25,604 bases of DNA from Clostridiales bacterium UBA929 (GTDB lineage: Bacteria; Bacillota; Clostridia; Oscillospirales; UBA929). The stretch lies in contig DBDP01000019.1 of the NCBI GenBank assembly GCA_002293625.1, forward strand, positions 1-25,604, written 5' to 3'. Of this stretch, positions 23,308 through 25,604 are shown piece by piece; position 1 is the stretch's first letter, and every line of letters starts with the position of its first letter. Position numbers and translations under genes: made by a program. The notes under the pieces are model-generated. The model did not search any database and was not told the origin of the DNA. It saw only the letters and a list, made by a program, of their open reading frames with translations.

Positions 23308-23940
23308 CTATGCTCTGAGCGTCAGCTCTGAATAAATGCCGTAAAAGAGTCCGTATACTTGGTTGAGCACGTCAGAAAGCAGGAGAGCGATGAAAATGAC
23401 GACTATCATGGCAACAAAAGTAAGGACGAGGGTGACGATTGTTTTCATTATAGTGTAATTATGAACCGTCATAATGCCGAGGACAATCAAAACGCCCGAC
23501 CAAGCAAAACCGATTCCCAAAATGATGCTGTAGAATACTTCTTCGTTTTCGCCCAGCACATTGGAAACGATAATAGCGGGGATGTAGGTAAGAATAAGCG
23601 GAATCATTGCATATCCCGTGACCGTAAGAATGTCCTTAAACCGACCTTCTCCCTGCATCAGGCAGGTAATCGACCAGTTGCCAACTCCAAAAAGGAAAAA
23701 GAGGAGCAGAACACGCGTCAGATCGGAAACGCCGTTGACAGAGCGCGGGTCGGTTAAGTTGACGATAAACCCGGCGAAGATACGGTTCAGCGTAAAGCAA
23801 ATGCTGAATATAAATATGGTGATAAAAGCAAGGGGAACGCTGCCTTTTTCGCGGTGACGGATTTCATAAAAGCTGTCGATCGGGTTGGTTAAAACCCTGC
23901 GAAAGTAGTAAAACACATCCTTGTTAAAATACTTAGTCAT
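23308..23940 (-). CDS. YIP1-family membrane protein (210 aa)
   Basis: The hydrophilic N-terminus YYFRRVLTNPIDSFYEIRHREKGS is the standard start of bacterial YIP1-family proteins. Five TM segments follow, with conserved FGVGNWSITCLMQGEGRFKDI, then YAMIPLI and a C-terminal LLLSDVLNQVYGLFYGIYSELTLRA. The start codon lies inside the end of the NHL gene (8-base overlap), and AAGGAGG lies about 13 bases ahead. The next gene begins 11 bases after its stop. Function is unknown. From memory, YIP1, NHL and DUF5696 genes occur together with sugar-type permeases in several Bacillota, so it is probably part of the machine. Confidence 0.85.
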   Translation of the reverse strand: MTKYFNKDVFYYFRRVLTNPIDSFYEIRHREKGSVPLAFITIFIFSICFTLNRIFAGFIVNLTDPRSVNGVSDLTRVLLLFFLFGVGNWSITCLMQGEGRFKDILTVTGYAMIPLILTYIPAIIVSNVLGENEEVFYSIILGIGFAWSGVLIVLGIMTVHNYTIMKTIVTLVLTFVAMIVVIFIALLLSDVLNQVYGLFYGIYSELTLRA

Positions 23941-25414
23941 CGAGCATCAAATCCTCCTTCTTTGACCCTTTTCGTCTGATCATCCGCCAGATGTAAAGAG
24001 CCACTAAAAGAACCGCTGCGACCGTTAATATGTTCCCCAAGTTTTCTTTAAGAATATCGTTGCGGTATCTCTTGAACGCAATGGAGTAATAGGTACGGTT
24101 CATGCCCAGCTTCAAATGCGTCATAGCCTCTTCGTTGTTTCCCTCTGTCAGAAACGCCTTACCGATACCGACGTTCGCCAGCTCTAAGTTTTCGTTTAGT
24201 TTTAATACCTCGCGCCATTTCTCAACAGCTTGTTTTTCGTCGCCGTCAAACCGCAATCCCACGGCTTCATTTATCAGACGTCCGTAATCGGTCTCCTTAA
24301 ACGCCATAACCTCCTGCCGGTCTGTGTCCAAAACCAAGATCCTGTTTCCGCTCACAGCCAAAGAGGTCGGCAATCGGAAGGTACCCGCCTGCGTACCCAA
24401 CCCGCCGAATATGTACAGAAGATTGCCCTCGTCGTCATAGGTAAATATGCGTCCGCGTCGTCTGTCAAGCATGGAATAAATCCCCTTGTCGCGGACTACA
24501 ATGTCCACGATATAGGAAGGACCGCTGTATGCGTTATATTCAGTCGGCTCAAAGGTAATATCGCCGCCGACATTGCCGTTCTCACCCTTTTGAATCACGT
24601 CCTCCCCCTTGGGGTTGAGACGGAACGCCGCTTGCAGACCCTGCGGGTCTATACAGGACGCGTAAACGAAGCCTTCTTTGTCTACCGAGACGCCGGTAAA
24701 CTCGGTTGGGATAAAGAGCGTTTGTCTGCTGCGCTGTTCTTTGGAAGAAAACAAACGCCAAAACCGCTGCCACAAGGAAACCTGAACGGGGATGGTACCG
24801 AAAAAGCTTGTGAAATCACCCTCCGCGCTGAATACCATAACGCCTTGGAACATGCGCTGCGCAATGACATATACGCGGTCGGCATAATCGACACCCAACT
24901 CAAGAGGTGTAAATAAATAATCATGCGGAAGCATCTCAGACTGAGGGTCTTGAATAATTTTTACCAATTCCCCGTTCTCCAACACAACGATACGGTTGTT
25001 ATCGGAGTCAGCGATGTATAGCTGCCCTTTTTCGGATACGGTAACACCGTAGGGTTTATTAAAGGTATCCTCAAATACGGCACCATCCTCGCCCGCATTG
25101 GCAAAGGAAACGATAATCTCCTCGGCTTCCGTCATTTCGGGATTCATCACCACAATACGATTATTGCCCGTATCGGCGACATAAACTCTGCCGTCCGGTC
25201 CCACGCATATCCCTCTCGGCTGATTGAACGAGTCAATTCCCAAGGTTGCGCCGGAGATATTGCCGTCCGGGATATACGGCGCCGGGGTAAATTCGATATA
25301 CTCACGGTAATTATAGGTATATGAATCATATGGCACATCCACGGCGGCTGATGCCGATCCGGCACATAGTACCGCAAAGATAACCGCAATCGCAACAGGT
25401 AAAATTCGCTTCAC
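23933..25414 (-). CDS. NHL-repeat membrane protein with TPR-like tail (493 aa)
   Basis: The GTG start at 25414 has GGGGG ahead. A signal peptide (about 1-23, ending SASA) is followed by NHL beta-propeller repeats: FNQPRGICVGPDGRVYVADTGNNRIVV (about 63-89), FNKPYGVTVSEKGQLYIADSDNNRIVV and FRLPTSLAVSGNRILVLDTDRQEV. After the propeller comes a TPR-like helical pair (about 385-450; DGDEKQAVEKWREVLKLN, AFLTEGNNEEAMTHLKLG). One TM helix (about 458-478) and a short basic cytoplasmic tail follow. The propeller therefore faces outside. It is the first complete gene of the operon and overlaps the YIP1 gene by 8 bases. Confidence 0.88.
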   Translation of the reverse strand: MKRILPVAIAVIFAVLCAGSASAAVDVPYDSYTYNYREYIEFTPAPYIPDGNISGATLGIDSFNQPRGICVGPDGRVYVADTGNNRIVVMNPEMTEAEEIIVSFANAGEDGAVFEDTFNKPYGVTVSEKGQLYIADSDNNRIVVLENGELVKIIQDPQSEMLPHDYLFTPLELGVDYADRVYVIAQRMFQGVMVFSAEGDFTSFFGTIPVQVSLWQRFWRLFSSKEQRSRQTLFIPTEFTGVSVDKEGFVYASCIDPQGLQAAFRLNPKGEDVIQKGENGNVGGDITFEPTEYNAYSGPSYIVDIVVRDKGIYSMLDRRRGRIFTYDDEGNLLYIFGGLGTQAGTFRLPTSLAVSGNRILVLDTDRQEVMAFKETDYGRLINEAVGLRFDGDEKQAVEKWREVLKLNENLELANVGIGKAFLTEGNNEEAMTHLKLGMNRTYYSIAFKRYRNDILKENLGNILTVAAVLLVALYIWRMIRRKGSKKEDLMLDD

Positions 25415-25432
25415 GCTTGCATCCCCCTAATC

Positions 25433-25499
25433 GTGACACTCTGTGAACACCCCGCTCCGCACGTCCGCGTTTGGCGAACACGGCGTCTTGCAGAGCTTC
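25433..25499 (-). repeat. Deleted copy of the structured dispersed repeat
   Basis: This 67-bp copy keeps both ends (GAAGCTCTGCAAGACGCC and a CAGAGTGTCAC end) and a changed hairpin A (GTTCGC...GCGGAC) but lacks hairpin B. It begins immediately after the stop codon of the upstream permease and fills most of the gap to the NHL gene. Confidence 0.75.
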
Positions 25500-25604
25500 T
25501 CAATCCTTCATGCCGGAAGTAGTCATGGTTTCCAGTATGCTGGATTGGCAAATGAGGAAAAATGTGATCGGTATCGCGGCCAAGACAAACGCTACGGCCG
25601 CCGT
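25500..25604 (-). CDS. Carbohydrate ABC permease, C-terminal end (partial)
   Basis: The last 34 codons and stop of a gene that begins outside the window. The peptide has VAFVLAAIPITFFLICQSSI followed by LETMTTSGMKD, which fits the final TM helix and short tail of MalG-type sugar permeases. It belongs to a second permease set, upstream of and perhaps cotranscribed with the NHL operon. Confidence 0.75.
   Translation of the reverse strand, partial: TAAVAFVLAAIPITFFLICQSSILETMTTSGMKD

Overview
The window looks like a chromosomal segment of an uncultured, spore-forming-type anaerobe of the Bacillota, class Clostridia. The evidence is a T-box leader, a SpoIIQ-like LytM protein, a PspC protein, CUT1-type sugar ABC transporter parts, G-rich Shine-Dalgarno sites ahead of many TTG/GTG starts, and near-consensus sigma-A promoters. 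No rRNA, CRISPR array, phage or intact insertion sequence was seen. Most genes read on the minus strand.

Region by region. (1) 1-835: the start of a structured minus-strand RNA driven by a near-perfect promoter, an apparently empty stretch, then tRNA-Gln(UUG) whose promoter is separated from it by a 108-bp repeat. (2) 834-4006: a two-gene minus-strand unit with a substrate-binding lipoprotein followed by a membrane-anchored LuxR-type regulator. Its upstream region holds a perfect 17-bp dyad. (3) 4068-6576: a divergent plus-strand run of three zinc-ribbon proteins plus a lipoprotein. (4) 6577-7448: an intact-looking promoter and T-box leader in front of a collapsed valyl-tRNA synthetase gene. 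(5) 7483-9863: a radical SAM protein and a 252-aa protein of unknown role bracketed by 18-bp direct repeats, then a cluster of GTAGGG palindromes. (6) 10163-12632: a SpoIIQ-like LytM protein and a P-type-ATPase-derived membrane protein that has lost its phosphorylation domain, divergent from a DUF5610-like protein. (7) 12634-15384: serine biosynthesis genes serC and serA with a small PspC protein between them. (8) 15386-25604: a ~10-kb minus-strand operon encoding an NHL-repeat protein, a YIP1 protein, a DUF5696 protein, two sugar-type permeases, a large lipoprotein and a solute-binding protein, with the tail of another permease upstream.

How the parts work together (inference). The DUF5696 operon looks like a complete surface uptake system except that it has no ATPase, which is presumably a shared MsmX-type subunit encoded elsewhere. 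The orphan binding protein and LuxR sensor look like a ligand-sensing pair. SerA and SerC catalyse the first two steps from 3-phosphoglycerate towards L-serine.

The most unusual signals are: a dispersed ~108-bp repeat that tends to sit directly at stop codons and shows compensatory base changes in its stem; the P-type ATPase N-domain protein without a DKTG domain; the T-box kept in front of a dead valS; and the unassigned structured RNA at the left edge.
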